Source: Rhodobacteraceae bacterium Alg231-30 | GTDB taxonomy: Bacteria; Pseudomonadota; Alphaproteobacteria; Rhodobacterales; Rhodobacteraceae | NCBI GenBank assembly: GCA_900143615.1 | Contig: FREU01000003.1 | Coordinates: forward strand, 422,237-486,236 | Length of the DNA stretch: 64,000 nucleotides | Reading direction: 5' to 3' | In this document: one piece after another, positions 28,852-38,135 of the stretch | Layout of the letters: every line of letters starts with the position of its first letter | How positions within the stretch are numbered: position 1 is the stretch's first letter | Position numbers and translations under genes: made by a program | Notes under the pieces: model-generated | Told to the model about the DNA's origin: nothing | Databases searched by the model: none | The model's input: the letters and a program-made list of their open reading frames with translations, nothing else

Positions 28852-29793
28852 ATGAGCGCGCGCAAAATCATCATTGATACCGATCCCGGTCAGGACGATG
28901 CGGTCGCAATTCTTTTGGCGCTGGCCAGCCCCGACGAAATCGACGTCTTGGGCCTTACAGCCGTTGCAGGCAATGTCCCCCTCGATCTTACCAGCAAAAA
29001 TGCACGCATTATCTGCGAGTTAGCGGGCAAGGTGGATGTCCCCGTTTTCGGCGGATGCGACCGACCACTAAGCCGGAAACTGGTCACCGCAGAACATGTG
29101 CACGGCAAAACCGGCCTTGACGGACCCGACCTGCCCGACCCCGAAATGCAACTTCAGGAGCAGCACGGCGTTGACTTTATCATCGACACCCTGCGCGCCC
29201 ATCCCGCCGGACGCATCACGCTCTGCCCGCTCGGCCCTTTGACCAACATTGCAACGGCTTTTCAGAAAGCACCGGATGTTGTTGATAAGGTTGCAGAAAT
29301 CGTCCTTATGGGGGGGGCGTATTTTGAGGTGGGCAACATCACTCCTGCGGCGGAATTCAACATCTACGTCGACCCCGAAGCCGCCGATATTGTGTTCCGC
29401 TCAGGCGTGCCGATCACGGTGATGCCACTGGATGTCACCCACAAGGCATTGGTCACCAAAGAGCGCAATGATGCCTTCCGCAACATCGGCACACCGGTTG
29501 GCATGGCCGTCGCGCAAATGACTGATTTCTTTGAACGTTTTGACAAGGAAAAATACGGCTCCCAAGGCGCTCCGCTGCATGATCCCTGCGTCACCGCCTA
29601 TCTGATCCGCCCCGAACTCTTCACCGGACGCCATGTCAATGTCGAGATCGAGACCACCTCTGAGCTGACGCTTGGCATGACTGTTGCCGATTGGTGGCGC
29701 GTCACCGACCGCACCCCAAACGCGCTTTTCATCGGTGATCTGGATGCTGATGGCTTCTTTTCACTTCTCACAGAACGGCTTGCCCGCTTATGA
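28852..29793 (+). CDS. Inosine-uridine preferring nucleoside hydrolase family protein
   Basis: 313 aa from the ATG at 28852 (AAGGAGA 8 nt upstream). The Ca-binding N-terminal signature is clear: IIIDTDPGQDDAVAILLAL. Further family segments are GNVPLDLTSKNARII, PLGPLTNIA, MGGAYFEVGNITPAAEFNIYVDPEA (shown here as VGNITPAAEFN) and HDPCVTAYLI. It splits the N-glycosidic bond of ribonucleosides for salvage. The stop overlaps the next gene by 4 nt. Confidence 0.94.
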   Translation: MSARKIIIDTDPGQDDAVAILLALASPDEIDVLGLTAVAGNVPLDLTSKNARIICELAGKVDVPVFGGCDRPLSRKLVTAEHVHGKTGLDGPDLPDPEMQLQEQHGVDFIIDTLRAHPAGRITLCPLGPLTNIATAFQKAPDVVDKVAEIVLMGGAYFEVGNITPAAEFNIYVDPEAADIVFRSGVPITVMPLDVTHKALVTKERNDAFRNIGTPVGMAVAQMTDFFERFDKEKYGSQGAPLHDPCVTAYLIRPELFTGRHVNVEIETTSELTLGMTVADWWRVTDRTPNALFIGDLDADGFFSLLTERLARL

Positions 29794-30242
29794 GCACTGC
29801 ATTCCACCTCGCTGGTCCAGACGACCTAGACCGCCTCACCAGCTTGGTGGCTGCCTTTCACGCCGAAATCGGCATCTCTCAGAGCGACGAGGCACGTCAT
29901 GCGGGCCTCTCACCACTGCTTGAAGGCTCCCCCTACGGTGTTGCCTATCTTTTAGGCCCACGTCGTGCCCCCGTGGGCTACATCGTTGTGACCTTTGGTT
30001 GGTCGGTTGAATTCGGCGGCATGGATGCTTTTGTCGACGAAATTTACATCCGCCCCGCTGTGCGTGGTCGTGGCATGGGTACTGAGGTTTTAGTGCAACT
30101 TCCCAAAGCCTTAGCGGGCGCGGGTCTGCGTGCATTTCACCTCGAAGTTGACCGCACAGATGAGAGCACCCAAAAGATCTATCATCGCGCGGGGTTCCGT
30201 CTGCGCGACCGCTACGCGCTGATGACGCGCGACCTCACTTAA
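29790..30242 (+). CDS. GNAT family N-acetyltransferase
   Basis: 150 aa with the GNAT fold. The acetyl-CoA-binding loop is RPAVRGRGMGTEVLVQL (R/Q-x-x-G-x-G/A form) after the strand EIYIRP; the C-terminus AFHLEVDRTDESTQKIYHRAGF is typical. Substrate unknown. The ATGA overlap with the nucleoside hydrolase suggests a linked role in nucleoside or amino-group metabolism, but that is inference only. Confidence 0.9.
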   Translation: MSTAFHLAGPDDLDRLTSLVAAFHAEIGISQSDEARHAGLSPLLEGSPYGVAYLLGPRRAPVGYIVVTFGWSVEFGGMDAFVDEIYIRPAVRGRGMGTEVLVQLPKALAGAGLRAFHLEVDRTDESTQKIYHRAGFRLRDRYALMTRDLT

Positions 30243-30315
30243 CAAGTGCAAAAAAGCACGCAGATGTGTTGATGCAGTGCTGGTAATCCTTTGATCAGCG
30301 GCTATCCTCAAACCC

Positions 30316-31728
30316 ATGAGTTTGAGCATTCCATTTGACAATTCCTACGCGCGCTTGCCGTCCAGCCTGTTTAGCGAACAGGCCCCAACGCCGGTACGCG
30401 CCCCGAAACTGATTGCCTTTAACGCCGCCCTCGCAGCGGACCTTGGTATCGCGGGCGCGGAGGATGCAGATCATCTCGCGCAGGTTTTCTCGGGCAGTAT
30501 TTTACCAGACGGCGCACAGCCTTTGGCCCAGCTTTATGCCGCTCACCAATTTGGCCACTGGAACCCGAATCTCGGAGACGGACGTGCAATTTTAATTGGT
30601 GAATCAAATGGTTACGACATTCAATTAAAGGGCTCAGGTCGGACGCCCTACTCACGTCAAGGCGACGGACGTGCCTGGCTAGGTCCGGTGCTGCGCGAAT
30701 ACGTCATCAGCGAATTTATGTTTGCCGCTGGCATTCCCACGACACGCGCCTTGGCCGCCGTTCAAACTGGTGAAGACGTCTATCGCGATAAGCCACTGCC
30801 CGGTGCCGTTCTCACCCGCACCGCCAGCAGCCACATCCGTGTTGGCACATTCCAGGCGCTCGCTGCGCGTCAAGACATCCAAGGGCTGCAGGCACTCTTA
30901 CAATACGCCATTGAGCGACATTACCCTATGGCCGCCAACCCGTTGGAATTCCTTCAAGAAGTTATCGCAGCACAGGCAAATCTCATCGCGCGCTGGATGT
31001 CCATCGGTTTTATCCACGGGGTCATGAACACTGACAATTGTGCCATCTCGGGCGAGACCATCGACTATGGCCCCTGCGCGTTTATGGACAATTATCACCC
31101 GATGACGGTGTTTTCCTCAATTGATAGACAGGGGCGCTATGCCTTTGGAAATCAACCAGACATCATCGTCTGGAACATGGCGCAACTTGCGACTGCTCTG
31201 CTACCTTTGATGCCAGATACCCAAGCAGCCGTCGCTGAATTCACAGACGCTGTTCACGCCATGCCAGCCCTTGTTCAAACACGGTGGCTGCATCATTTCC
31301 GACCCAAAATCGGGCTTCGCTCCGAGCAATCCGAAGATGCGGAATTGATCAAAAACCTGCTGGATCACATGACACAGTCAAACTCTGATTTCACAAATAC
31401 TTTCAGAGAGCTACCGAACGAAGTTACCGAAACCTCATCAATGGATTCGCACCTTTTTGGCGACTGGATCAAAGCGTGGAAGACCCGATTGTCGTATGAA
31501 AAAGACGATCCCATCGCAGTGATGAATTCAGCAAATCCCGCGGTGATCCCGCGCAACCATCAGATCGAGGCAATGATAGCGGCGGCAGTTGATAACAACT
31601 ACGCGCCTTTCCATGATTTGATGCGCGTTCTTTCGGCACCTCATAGTCCGCTTGCTCCCCAAGACATAGGCTATTCCTATCCGCCCAAAGAGAAAGAACG
31701 GGTCCTGCAGACTTTTTGCGGAACATAG
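30316..31728 (+). CDS. selO: Protein adenylyltransferase SelO (YdiU/UPF0061)
   Basis: 470 aa, normal length. Pseudokinase-fold motifs are recognisable: IQLKGSGRTPYSRQGDGRA (glycine loop and Lys), VLREYVISEFMF with the Glu, and the active-site region FIHGVMNTDNCAISGETIDYG split as FIHGVMNTDN and the metal-binding DYGPCAFMD. SelO moves AMP from ATP onto Ser/Thr/Tyr of redox-related proteins. Bacterial copies outside a few groups lack the C-terminal selenocysteine; here the end is ERVLQTFCGT, with a Cys. Confidence 0.95.
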   Translation: MSLSIPFDNSYARLPSSLFSEQAPTPVRAPKLIAFNAALAADLGIAGAEDADHLAQVFSGSILPDGAQPLAQLYAAHQFGHWNPNLGDGRAILIGESNGYDIQLKGSGRTPYSRQGDGRAWLGPVLREYVISEFMFAAGIPTTRALAAVQTGEDVYRDKPLPGAVLTRTASSHIRVGTFQALAARQDIQGLQALLQYAIERHYPMAANPLEFLQEVIAAQANLIARWMSIGFIHGVMNTDNCAISGETIDYGPCAFMDNYHPMTVFSSIDRQGRYAFGNQPDIIVWNMAQLATALLPLMPDTQAAVAEFTDAVHAMPALVQTRWLHHFRPKIGLRSEQSEDAELIKNLLDHMTQSNSDFTNTFRELPNEVTETSSMDSHLFGDWIKAWKTRLSYEKDDPIAVMNSANPAVIPRNHQIEAMIAAAVDNNYAPFHDLMRVLSAPHSPLAPQDIGYSYPPKEKERVLQTFCGT

Positions 31729-31788
31729 AAAGTGTGCCCCACTAGACAAAAATTCACTACGCCACGTAACGCACTGAAAAGAAAACAA

Positions 31789-32487
31789 ATGGTCCGTATC
31801 GCCAGTTACAACATTCAAAAATGTGTCGGGATGGATATGTTACGCAACCCGACCCGCACCATGGTCGCAATCCGCGCCCTGCGGGCCGATATCGTCGTGC
31901 TGCAAGAGGCCGACAAACGACTGGCCCCACGTCCTTCCGCCCTGCCTCCCGAACTCGCCCGCGCCCGCGGTCTTGAGCCCGTGGATTTCGGCCCTCCCCA
32001 AGGATCGCTTGGCTGGCACGGCAATGCTATGTTGATCGCCTCTACGGTAACTTTGCGAGAAACGGCCTGTCTTGATTTGCCCGGCATCGAGCCGCGTGGC
32101 GCCATCCGCGCTGACTTGGACACACCTTTGGGGGCCATTCGCGTTGTGGGCGTACATTTGGGTCTGCTACGGCGCTCACGCCTTGCGCAGCTCACCGAAA
32201 TTCACACACACCTTCAGAAGCTTACGCCACTACCGACAGTCATAGCTGGTGACTTCAACGAATGGGGCGCAATGGGCAAGCTCAGCCCAGCGTTGCCGGG
32301 ATACGACTTTGTTCACACCGGCCAAACCTATCCCGCAGCCCGACCCACAGGCTCGCTCGACAGCTTTGCCCTCACTGCCGAGTTTAACGCAGTCGACAGC
32401 CGGGTTCTAAAACGGGTCCCCGCACGCACAGCGTCCGATCACCTGCCGGTCTGGGTGGACTTGCAGCGCGCCACAGCGGATGCCTAA
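31789..32487 (+). CDS. Endonuclease/exonuclease/phosphatase family protein
   Basis: 232 aa from the ATG at 31789. EEP-superfamily motifs: VRIASYNIQKC (Asn ligand), VVLQEADKRL (metal Glu), the catalytic VIAGDFNEW and the C-terminal SDHLPVWV. No signal peptide or TM segment. The superfamily covers DNases, phosphodiesterases and lipid phosphatases, so the substrate cannot be stated. Confidence 0.9.
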   Translation: MVRIASYNIQKCVGMDMLRNPTRTMVAIRALRADIVVLQEADKRLAPRPSALPPELARARGLEPVDFGPPQGSLGWHGNAMLIASTVTLRETACLDLPGIEPRGAIRADLDTPLGAIRVVGVHLGLLRRSRLAQLTEIHTHLQKLTPLPTVIAGDFNEWGAMGKLSPALPGYDFVHTGQTYPAARPTGSLDSFALTAEFNAVDSRVLKRVPARTASDHLPVWVDLQRATADA

Positions 32488-32553
32488 CTACGCATTGAGC
32501 TTTCTATCCACCTCCGGTCAAACGCCGGTTACATCTTTCACAGGTAGGCCAGC

Positions 32554-33396
32554 ATGACCGATTATTTAGTTTACGATGTTTTCTCCGATGCGCCCTTTGG
32601 CGGCAATCAACTGGCTGTCATCCCCGATGCATCCGCTTTGCCTGAGGAAGATTTCCAGCGTATCGCGCGCGAATTCAACTTCTCGGAAACCACATTTGTT
32701 TTGCCCCCCAAGAATACCGAAAACACCGCCCGCGTTAGAATTTTCACCCCCACAATGGAAGTGCCATTTGCAGGTCATCCGCTGATTGGCACCGCCGTAG
32801 CGCTCTCGGATCTTGGTGCATCTGAGCAGATGACGCTTGAGCTCGGCATTGGGCCCATCAAGTGTCACGCCCGCGATGGCTGTGCACAGTTTACGACGTC
32901 ACAAGATCTTGAAATTATTGCGGAACCAGAGCCAACCTTGGTCGCAGAAGCTCTTGGGATCAGTACAGACAAGATACAGTTTTCCCCACACCCGCCGCTC
33001 CTTGCCACCTTGGGGCTCGCGTTTACCCTCACGCGTCTGGATCACCGCGACACGCTGGCCGCTTTGGCCCCCGATGTCGCAGCCTTTCGCAAAGGCCGTG
33101 ATCTTCACCCATCCAGCTTGGACTTTGCCCAATTTGCCTACGTTCGCGAAGGAGACACAATTCATGCCCGCATGTTTGCACCGCTGGACAACATCCCCGA
33201 AGACCCCGCCACAGGCAGTGCATGCGCCACACTGGCCGCTTTGATTGCCAAACTCCAAGCCCGCGACGTTGACCTTACAATTCACCAAGGCGACGACATG
33301 GGGCGCCCCAGCTTGATAGGTGCAAAAACAAAAGGCCCCGCAGTCACGATCACAGGTCAGGCCTGTGTCACGATGCGGGGCAAATTGGTCTACTAA
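32554..33396 (+). CDS. PhzF family isomerase/epimerase
   Basis: 280 aa with the two-lobed diaminopimelate-epimerase-like fold. The N-terminal signature is VYDVFSDAPFGGNQLAVI with the catalytic Glu in FSETTFVL, then FTPTMEVPFAGHPLIGTA and the C-terminal PEDPATGSACATLAALI. Most relatives outside phenazine clusters have unknown substrates; no phenazine genes are near. It is convergent with the DEAD-box gene, with a 10-nt gap. Confidence 0.93.
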   Translation: MTDYLVYDVFSDAPFGGNQLAVIPDASALPEEDFQRIAREFNFSETTFVLPPKNTENTARVRIFTPTMEVPFAGHPLIGTAVALSDLGASEQMTLELGIGPIKCHARDGCAQFTTSQDLEIIAEPEPTLVAEALGISTDKIQFSPHPPLLATLGLAFTLTRLDHRDTLAALAPDVAAFRKGRDLHPSSLDFAQFAYVREGDTIHARMFAPLDNIPEDPATGSACATLAALIAKLQARDVDLTIHQGDDMGRPSLIGAKTKGPAVTITGQACVTMRGKLVY

Positions 33397-33406
33397 ATAT
33401 TAGGTC

Positions 33407-34687
33407 TTATGCAGCGCGCTGCGGACGTTTGCCTTTTGGCGGCCCGCTGCGCCGACGACGCTGTCCCCCAGGTTTTCCGCCCGGTTTGCCACCACCATTG
33501 GGCGCGCCGCCGCGACGGCGATTGCCACCGCTTTTCTTGGCGCCTGCTTCAAGACCTTCCCAAGCACGGCCAGAGGCCACAGGGATGTCCATTTTCATGA
33601 CCTTTTGGATGGCCTTCAACTCATCAATCTCATCGGGGGCACAAAAGGCAATCGCTGCCCCATCCATACCGGCACGAGCGGTGCGCCCGATACGGTGAAC
33701 ATAGTTTTCCGGCACGTTTGGCAGGTCAAAATTATAAACGTGACGCACCTCTGGGATGTCCAACCCACGCGCAGCAACATCTGTCGCCACCAACACTTTG
33801 GTCGTGCCTTCACGAAACCCGCGAATTGCGCGTTCGCGCTGCCCTTGGCTCTTATTTCCATGCACGCTGTCCGCCGCATAGCCCGCCTTTACAAGGCTTT
33901 TCATCAACCGCTCAGAACCATGTTTGGTGCGCGCAAACACAATGGCAGCTTCTTCGCGGTGCGCCGCCAACAGCTCCATCAACAGCTTAGGTTTTTCAGC
34001 CTTGGCAATGAAATGCACAGATTGCTCAATCTTGTCCGCAGCTTTGCCCGGAGGCGAAACTTGCACCTTTATAGGATCATTCAGATAGGTCGAGGCAATC
34101 TCGCCCATCTGTTTGGGCATGGTGGCCGAAAACAGCATGGTCTGACGTTTGGCTGGCAGCCAGCTGGCGATTTTGCGCAGCGCATGGATAAAGCCCAGAT
34201 CTAGCATCTGGTCCGCCTCATCCAGCACCAGAAAGTCAGTCGATCCCAGATCCAGCGCATTGCGCTCCATCAAATCGATCAGACGCCCGGGTGTCGCCAC
34301 AAGGATATCAACACCGCGCTCCAGCCGTTTGATTTGAGGGTTGATACCCACGCCACCGACAACCAAGCCCACTTTGAAATGAGTCCCGTCAACTTGCTCG
34401 CGCAGGCTGGTGCAAATCTGGTTGGCCAACTCGCGGGTCGGCGCCAAAATCAGGCTGCGCGCAGTATAACGATCGGGTTTGCTGCCATAGGACATCATGC
34501 GCGCAATCAACGGCAGACCAAAAGCCAGCGTTTTACCAGTACCGGTCTGGGCAAGTCCCATCACATCACGGCCTTCAAGGGCATGCGGTATGGCTTCTTT
34601 TTGGATCGGGGTTGGAGTGGTCAGCCCGATGTTTTCAATTCGTGTCACCATCTTGGCAGGCAAACCAAGGTCACTAAATTTCGTCAA
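33407..34687 (-). CDS. DEAD-box RNA helicase, RhlE-like
   Basis: 426 aa from a TTG at 34687, chosen because homologues start MTKFSDLGL. Q-motif Q29, Walker A AQTGTGKT about 46-53, PTREL, TPGRL, DEAD at 156-159, SAT about 184-186, and the C-terminal helicase motifs ARGLDIPEV and HRIGRTARAG. A Gly/Arg/Lys-rich tail from about 385 should bind RNA. The start has a weak ribosome site and overlaps the stop of a 10-codon ORF (34684-34716), and the leader upstream is strongly structured. This suggests post-transcriptional control, as in cold-induced helicases. Confidence 0.95.
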   Translation of the reverse strand: MTKFSDLGLPAKMVTRIENIGLTTPTPIQKEAIPHALEGRDVMGLAQTGTGKTLAFGLPLIARMMSYGSKPDRYTARSLILAPTRELANQICTSLREQVDGTHFKVGLVVGGVGINPQIKRLERGVDILVATPGRLIDLMERNALDLGSTDFLVLDEADQMLDLGFIHALRKIASWLPAKRQTMLFSATMPKQMGEIASTYLNDPIKVQVSPPGKAADKIEQSVHFIAKAEKPKLLMELLAAHREEAAIVFARTKHGSERLMKSLVKAGYAADSVHGNKSQGQRERAIRGFREGTTKVLVATDVAARGLDIPEVRHVYNFDLPNVPENYVHRIGRTARAGMDGAAIAFCAPDEIDELKAIQKVMKMDIPVASGRAWEGLEAGAKKSGGNRRRGGAPNGGGKPGGKPGGQRRRRSGPPKGKRPQRAA

Positions 34688-34716
34688 TTCACAGTCTTTC
34701 TGGCCCCGATCTTCAT
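34684..34716 (-). CDS. Ten-codon upstream ORF overlapping the helicase start
   Basis: An ATG at 34716 reads MKIGARKTVN and stops at a TGA whose first two bases are the last two of the helicase TTG (TTGA overlap). It is too short to judge as a protein. The exact overlap and the weak, non-ATG helicase start suggest translational coupling. Seen directly; its use is inferred. Confidence 0.35.
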   Translation of the reverse strand: MKIGARKTVN

Positions 34717-34729
34717 GATCGAAACCTAA

Positions 34730-34838
34730 ATTGATCCCGCTGCAAGCGGGGTATTGTGGTCGACCAGAATCCCAATCGGCTGCCTAACGCAGCGCGACCG
34801 ATTCAAGCCCTGGCCCCACGCGTGATTTTGGGATCAAT
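34730..34838. ncRNA. Rod-like structured element: helicase leader or small RNA
   Basis: The ends ATTGATCCC and GGGATCAAT pair over 9 perfect bp. Inside are nested pairs GTGG/CCAC, CCAG/CTGG and an apical AATCGGCTGC/GCAG...CCGATT hairpin, plus a side hairpin GC-TGCAA-GC in an asymmetric bubble. The result is a long rod with a central bubble, reminiscent of 6S RNA but shorter. Read on the minus strand it would be the helicase 5' leader, ending 43 nt before the TTG. I cannot tell which strand is transcribed. Confidence 0.4.
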
Positions 34839-35017
34839 CATCGTCTTCTATTGGGCGCGGATCAATTTTGTCCGGCGCTGTGCTCACGCGGCAGAAGGCG
34901 ATTGACGCCAAATGGGGGTTTCTTGGCGTTCTGTCAAGGGGGACGCCGTGAGAACATTTCCCCAAAAGCGGTGGAACAACGCGTCCAACTTAGCTAAACA
35001 CACAAGACCACCACGTC

Positions 35018-35446
35018 ATGTCAGCGGACCACATCATGAGCGACACCATCACAGAACGCTGCGAAGCCAAAGGGCTGCGCATGACCGAACAGCGCCGTAT
35101 TATCGCGGCTGTACTTCAGGAATCTCACGACCATCCTGATGTCGAAGAACTCTATGCGCGCGCTTCAGGACGCGATCCGCGGATCTCTTTGGCCACAGTG
35201 TATCGCACAGTCAAACTCTTTGAAGAGGCCGGAATTCTAGACAAGCTGGAATTTGGCGATGGCCGCGCCCGTTATGAAGATGCTGAACGCGAACACCACG
35301 ACCACCTCATCGACATCAACTCCGGACAAGTGATCGAATTTGTCGACCCCGACATCGAAGCCTTGCAAGAAAAGATCGCAGCCAAATTGGGATATCAGCT
35401 CAAAGGTCACAAACTTGAGCTCTACGGCGTCCCACTCAAAAAATAA
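35018..35446 (+). CDS. Fur-family metalloregulator (Fur/Mur type)
   Basis: 142 aa (an ATG at 35036, protein start MSDTITERC, is an equally good start). Winged helix with RMTEQRRIIAAVL and the recognition helix ISLATVYRTVKLFEEAGI, then a metal site EREHHDHLIDINSG and the C-terminal dimer part. The HHDHL motif separates it from the haem-sensing Irr group. In Rhodobacterales this branch usually acts as Mur (manganese) or a Fur/Mur dual regulator. No regulated transporter gene is adjacent. Confidence 0.9.
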   Translation: MSADHIMSDTITERCEAKGLRMTEQRRIIAAVLQESHDHPDVEELYARASGRDPRISLATVYRTVKLFEEAGILDKLEFGDGRARYEDAEREHHDHLIDINSGQVIEFVDPDIEALQEKIAAKLGYQLKGHKLELYGVPLKK

Positions 35447-35529
35447 CTTTTTGGTGCCCTAAATATCTCGGAGCGCGAGGCAGCGTCTCGCTAATAGTGC
35501 GGAGCCACTGCCCCGCACCAAATGACCTG

Positions 35530-35551
35530 CGCGCCCGTCAGGGCGCACCTT
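35530..35551 (-). terminator. GC-rich hairpin after the DMGDH-like gene
   Basis: GTGCGCCC-TGAC-GGGCGCGC on the minus strand begins 5-6 nt after the stop at 35556. A second small hairpin (GTGCGG...CCCGCAC) lies just beyond. There is no clear T-run, so it may terminate weakly or only protect the 3' end of the message. Confidence 0.45.
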
Positions 35552-35555
35552 TGAG

Positions 35556-37979
35556 TTACGCTCGCAACCGTGCGCCATCGGGATCAAACGGCGGCTCAGC
35601 CAAAATCGTGGCACGGTGTGGCTGGCCCAACACCATAACCTCAACCTCGTCCCCCGCCACAGCGTCTTTCACAAATCCCAGCGCCAGAGACATGCCAACC
35701 GTATAGCCATAGGCCCCCGACGTCACACGCCCAATACCTTTGCCATTCTTAAAAATCGGCTCCCCGCCCGTGGCATCCGCACCCGAAGCCTCAACATCGG
35801 CCTCCTTCAGGTGCATCAACACCAACTGCTCGCGCGGCGTTTTAGCCAAGTTATCCGCCACCGCAGTTTTGTTTAGAAACGTCTTGTCCATCTTGCACAA
35901 CCGCTCCAACCCAACTTCCTGCGGCCAATATTCCGGACTGTATTCCCGGCTCCACGATCCATAGCCCTTTTCAACCCGCAGGCTCATCAAGGCACGGCTG
36001 CCCACAGGCCCAGCACCAAACTCGCGGCCAACCTCAATCAACGCTTGGTACAGCGCAGCTTGGTCTTCCACGGCACAGTGCAGCTCCCACCCCAAATCGC
36101 CGGTAAAGCTGACACGCAACGCCACAACCTCAATGCCAGCAAACACAATCCGCTGGGATCGCATAAACGGGAAGTCTTCTGTCGCAAGCGACGTATTGGT
36201 CAAACGCTGCAGCATTTCCCGTGACTTTGGACCGGCAACGTTAAAGCCACAAATTGAATCGGTGACACTCTCAAAGACCGTTTCTGCCGGCAGCGGCACT
36301 GCATCAAAGAAACGTTTGTGATACCGCTCCGCCATGCCCGACGAGATCACAAAAAACTCTTCTTCCGCGAGACGTGTGACTGTTGCATCCCCCGCGATGC
36401 CGCCACGCACTCCAATCAATGGAGTGAGGCACGACCTCCCTACGGCTTTGGGCATATTGTTGGCAAAAACAGCGTTCAGCCACTCTTCAGCCCCAGCACC
36501 TATAACGCGGTATTTGGCAAAATTGGAAATATCAATGATGCCCGCACGCGCGCGCAGCATCTTGCATTCCTCACCCACTGGCGCCCACCAGTTCTGGCGC
36601 GTGAATCCGTTGGTATCGACAACTCCTGGTGTGTCCGCAAACCACAACGGATGCTCCCAGCCATAGTTCAGCCCGAACACTGCCCCCATGTCTTTTTGCA
36701 TCTCATAAACCGGCCGCGTGCGCAGCGGCCGACCAGCGGACCTTTCCTCATTGGGGAAATGAATGGCAAAGCGATGCGCATAGACGTCCTGCACCTTGGC
36801 TTTAACAAACTCGGGGTTGTTGGCCCAATGACCAAACCGAGCGACATCCCATGGGAACATGTCATATTGCATCTCCCCTTCGATGATCCATTGCGCCACC
36901 ATCAACCCCATACCGGCGGATTGGCTAAAGCCGGGAATGATGCCCCCACACATGAAGTAGTTACGCAATTCCGGCACCGGTCCCAGAATGACGTTGCTGT
37001 CTGGTGACCAGATCATCGGGCCGTTGATCACCCGCTTGATACCTGCCTCACCGACAACCGGCACGCGGTCGATAGCACGCATCATATTCTCTTCGATCCG
37101 TTCCAGATCGTCTGGGAATAGATCATGAGCAAAATCCAGCGGTGTACCATTCTCGGCCCAAAACCGCATGTCTTTTTCATAGGCCCCGATCAACAACCCC
37201 TGCCCCTCTTGGCGCAGGTAGTATTCACCATCACGATCCGCCACAGACGGCAAGCGCCTGTCCATGCCCGCGATCTCGGCAATTGTCTCGGTGACAAAAT
37301 ACTGATGCTCTGTTGGCTGCAATGGCACGTCTATACCGGCCAGCTTTGCCACTTCTCGCCCCCAAAGACCGGCCGCGTTGATCACCCATTCAGTTCGAAT
37401 ATCGCCCTTGGTTGTACGGACGATCCAGCTACCGTCAGGCTGTTGCTCGGTCCCAGTCACAGGTGTGAATCGGTTGATTTCTGCCCCGCGCTGGCGTGCG
37501 CCGACGGCATAGGCGTTGGTCACACCTGACGGGTCCACATTGCCACCATCCGGCTCCCACATGATGGTGCGGATTCCATCAAAATTGACCAATGGATGCA
37601 GCGCCTCAGCCTCATCGCGCCCAATCTCGCTGAAATTCATGCCATAGAGCTTGGCTTTGGCCGCCTGCAACTTTAGCTGGTGCTCACGGTTTTCTGTCTG
37701 CGCCAAATACAGGCTACCAGGGCGAAACACGCCACAGGATTGTCCAGTTTCCGCTTCCAGCTCATCATAGAGCCGCATCGTGTAATGCTGCAACCTGCTG
37801 ATATTTGCACTATCATGTAGCCCGTGGATATTGGCCGCAGCATGCCAGGTTGACCCCGATGTGAGCTCGTCGCGCTCTAAAAGCACCACATCCGACCATC
37901 CCAACTTGGTCAAATGGTACAGGATCGAACAACCGATCACACCCCCACCAATAACAACTACCCGAGCCTCGCTGCGCAT
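35556..37979 (-). CDS. Dimethylglycine/sarcosine dehydrogenase-like flavoprotein with GcvT domain
   Basis: 807 aa. N-terminal DAO/FAD domain with GGGVIGCS at 11-18 and SGSTWHAA, where H46 matches the covalently flavinylated His of mammalian DMGDH. A central linker is followed by a GcvT-type aminomethyl folate domain (about 420-700) and GcvT_C at the end. Such enzymes demethylate dimethylglycine or sarcosine and pass formaldehyde to tetrahydrofolate, a common route for glycine-betaine use in roseobacters. The exact substrate among N-methylated glycines is not settled. It is monocistronic, with GC-rich hairpins after it. Confidence 0.9.
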   Translation of the reverse strand: MRSEARVVVIGGGVIGCSILYHLTKLGWSDVVLLERDELTSGSTWHAAANIHGLHDSANISRLQHYTMRLYDELEAETGQSCGVFRPGSLYLAQTENREHQLKLQAAKAKLYGMNFSEIGRDEAEALHPLVNFDGIRTIMWEPDGGNVDPSGVTNAYAVGARQRGAEINRFTPVTGTEQQPDGSWIVRTTKGDIRTEWVINAAGLWGREVAKLAGIDVPLQPTEHQYFVTETIAEIAGMDRRLPSVADRDGEYYLRQEGQGLLIGAYEKDMRFWAENGTPLDFAHDLFPDDLERIEENMMRAIDRVPVVGEAGIKRVINGPMIWSPDSNVILGPVPELRNYFMCGGIIPGFSQSAGMGLMVAQWIIEGEMQYDMFPWDVARFGHWANNPEFVKAKVQDVYAHRFAIHFPNEERSAGRPLRTRPVYEMQKDMGAVFGLNYGWEHPLWFADTPGVVDTNGFTRQNWWAPVGEECKMLRARAGIIDISNFAKYRVIGAGAEEWLNAVFANNMPKAVGRSCLTPLIGVRGGIAGDATVTRLAEEEFFVISSGMAERYHKRFFDAVPLPAETVFESVTDSICGFNVAGPKSREMLQRLTNTSLATEDFPFMRSQRIVFAGIEVVALRVSFTGDLGWELHCAVEDQAALYQALIEVGREFGAGPVGSRALMSLRVEKGYGSWSREYSPEYWPQEVGLERLCKMDKTFLNKTAVADNLAKTPREQLVLMHLKEADVEASGADATGGEPIFKNGKGIGRVTSGAYGYTVGMSLALGFVKDAVAGDEVEVMVLGQPHRATILAEPPFDPDGARLRA

Positions 37980-38135
37980 TATCTGTGGTCCCTTTTGATC
38001 CTAAGCACACTCAATTTGCCGCGCCCGCCTCCATGTTAAATGCCCAATTGCGACCACTTCTGTCGCTCTTGCTGTCTGCCAGCCATACCGCCGGCACAGC
38101 TTGCCATGCGCTTCGCAGCAAACTACGGTCGCGCC

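Noticed and set aside
34730-34838. Confident 6S RNA or SRP RNA call
   Set aside because: Rod shape fits 6S loosely, but the length is short and I see no family consensus; SRP RNA is excluded because the GGAA loop and its conserved flank are absent.
35018-35446. Irr (haem-responsive iron regulator)
   Set aside because: The protein carries the HHDHL metal motif of Fur/Mur and lacks the N-terminal haem regulatory motif, so Fur/Mur is preferred.
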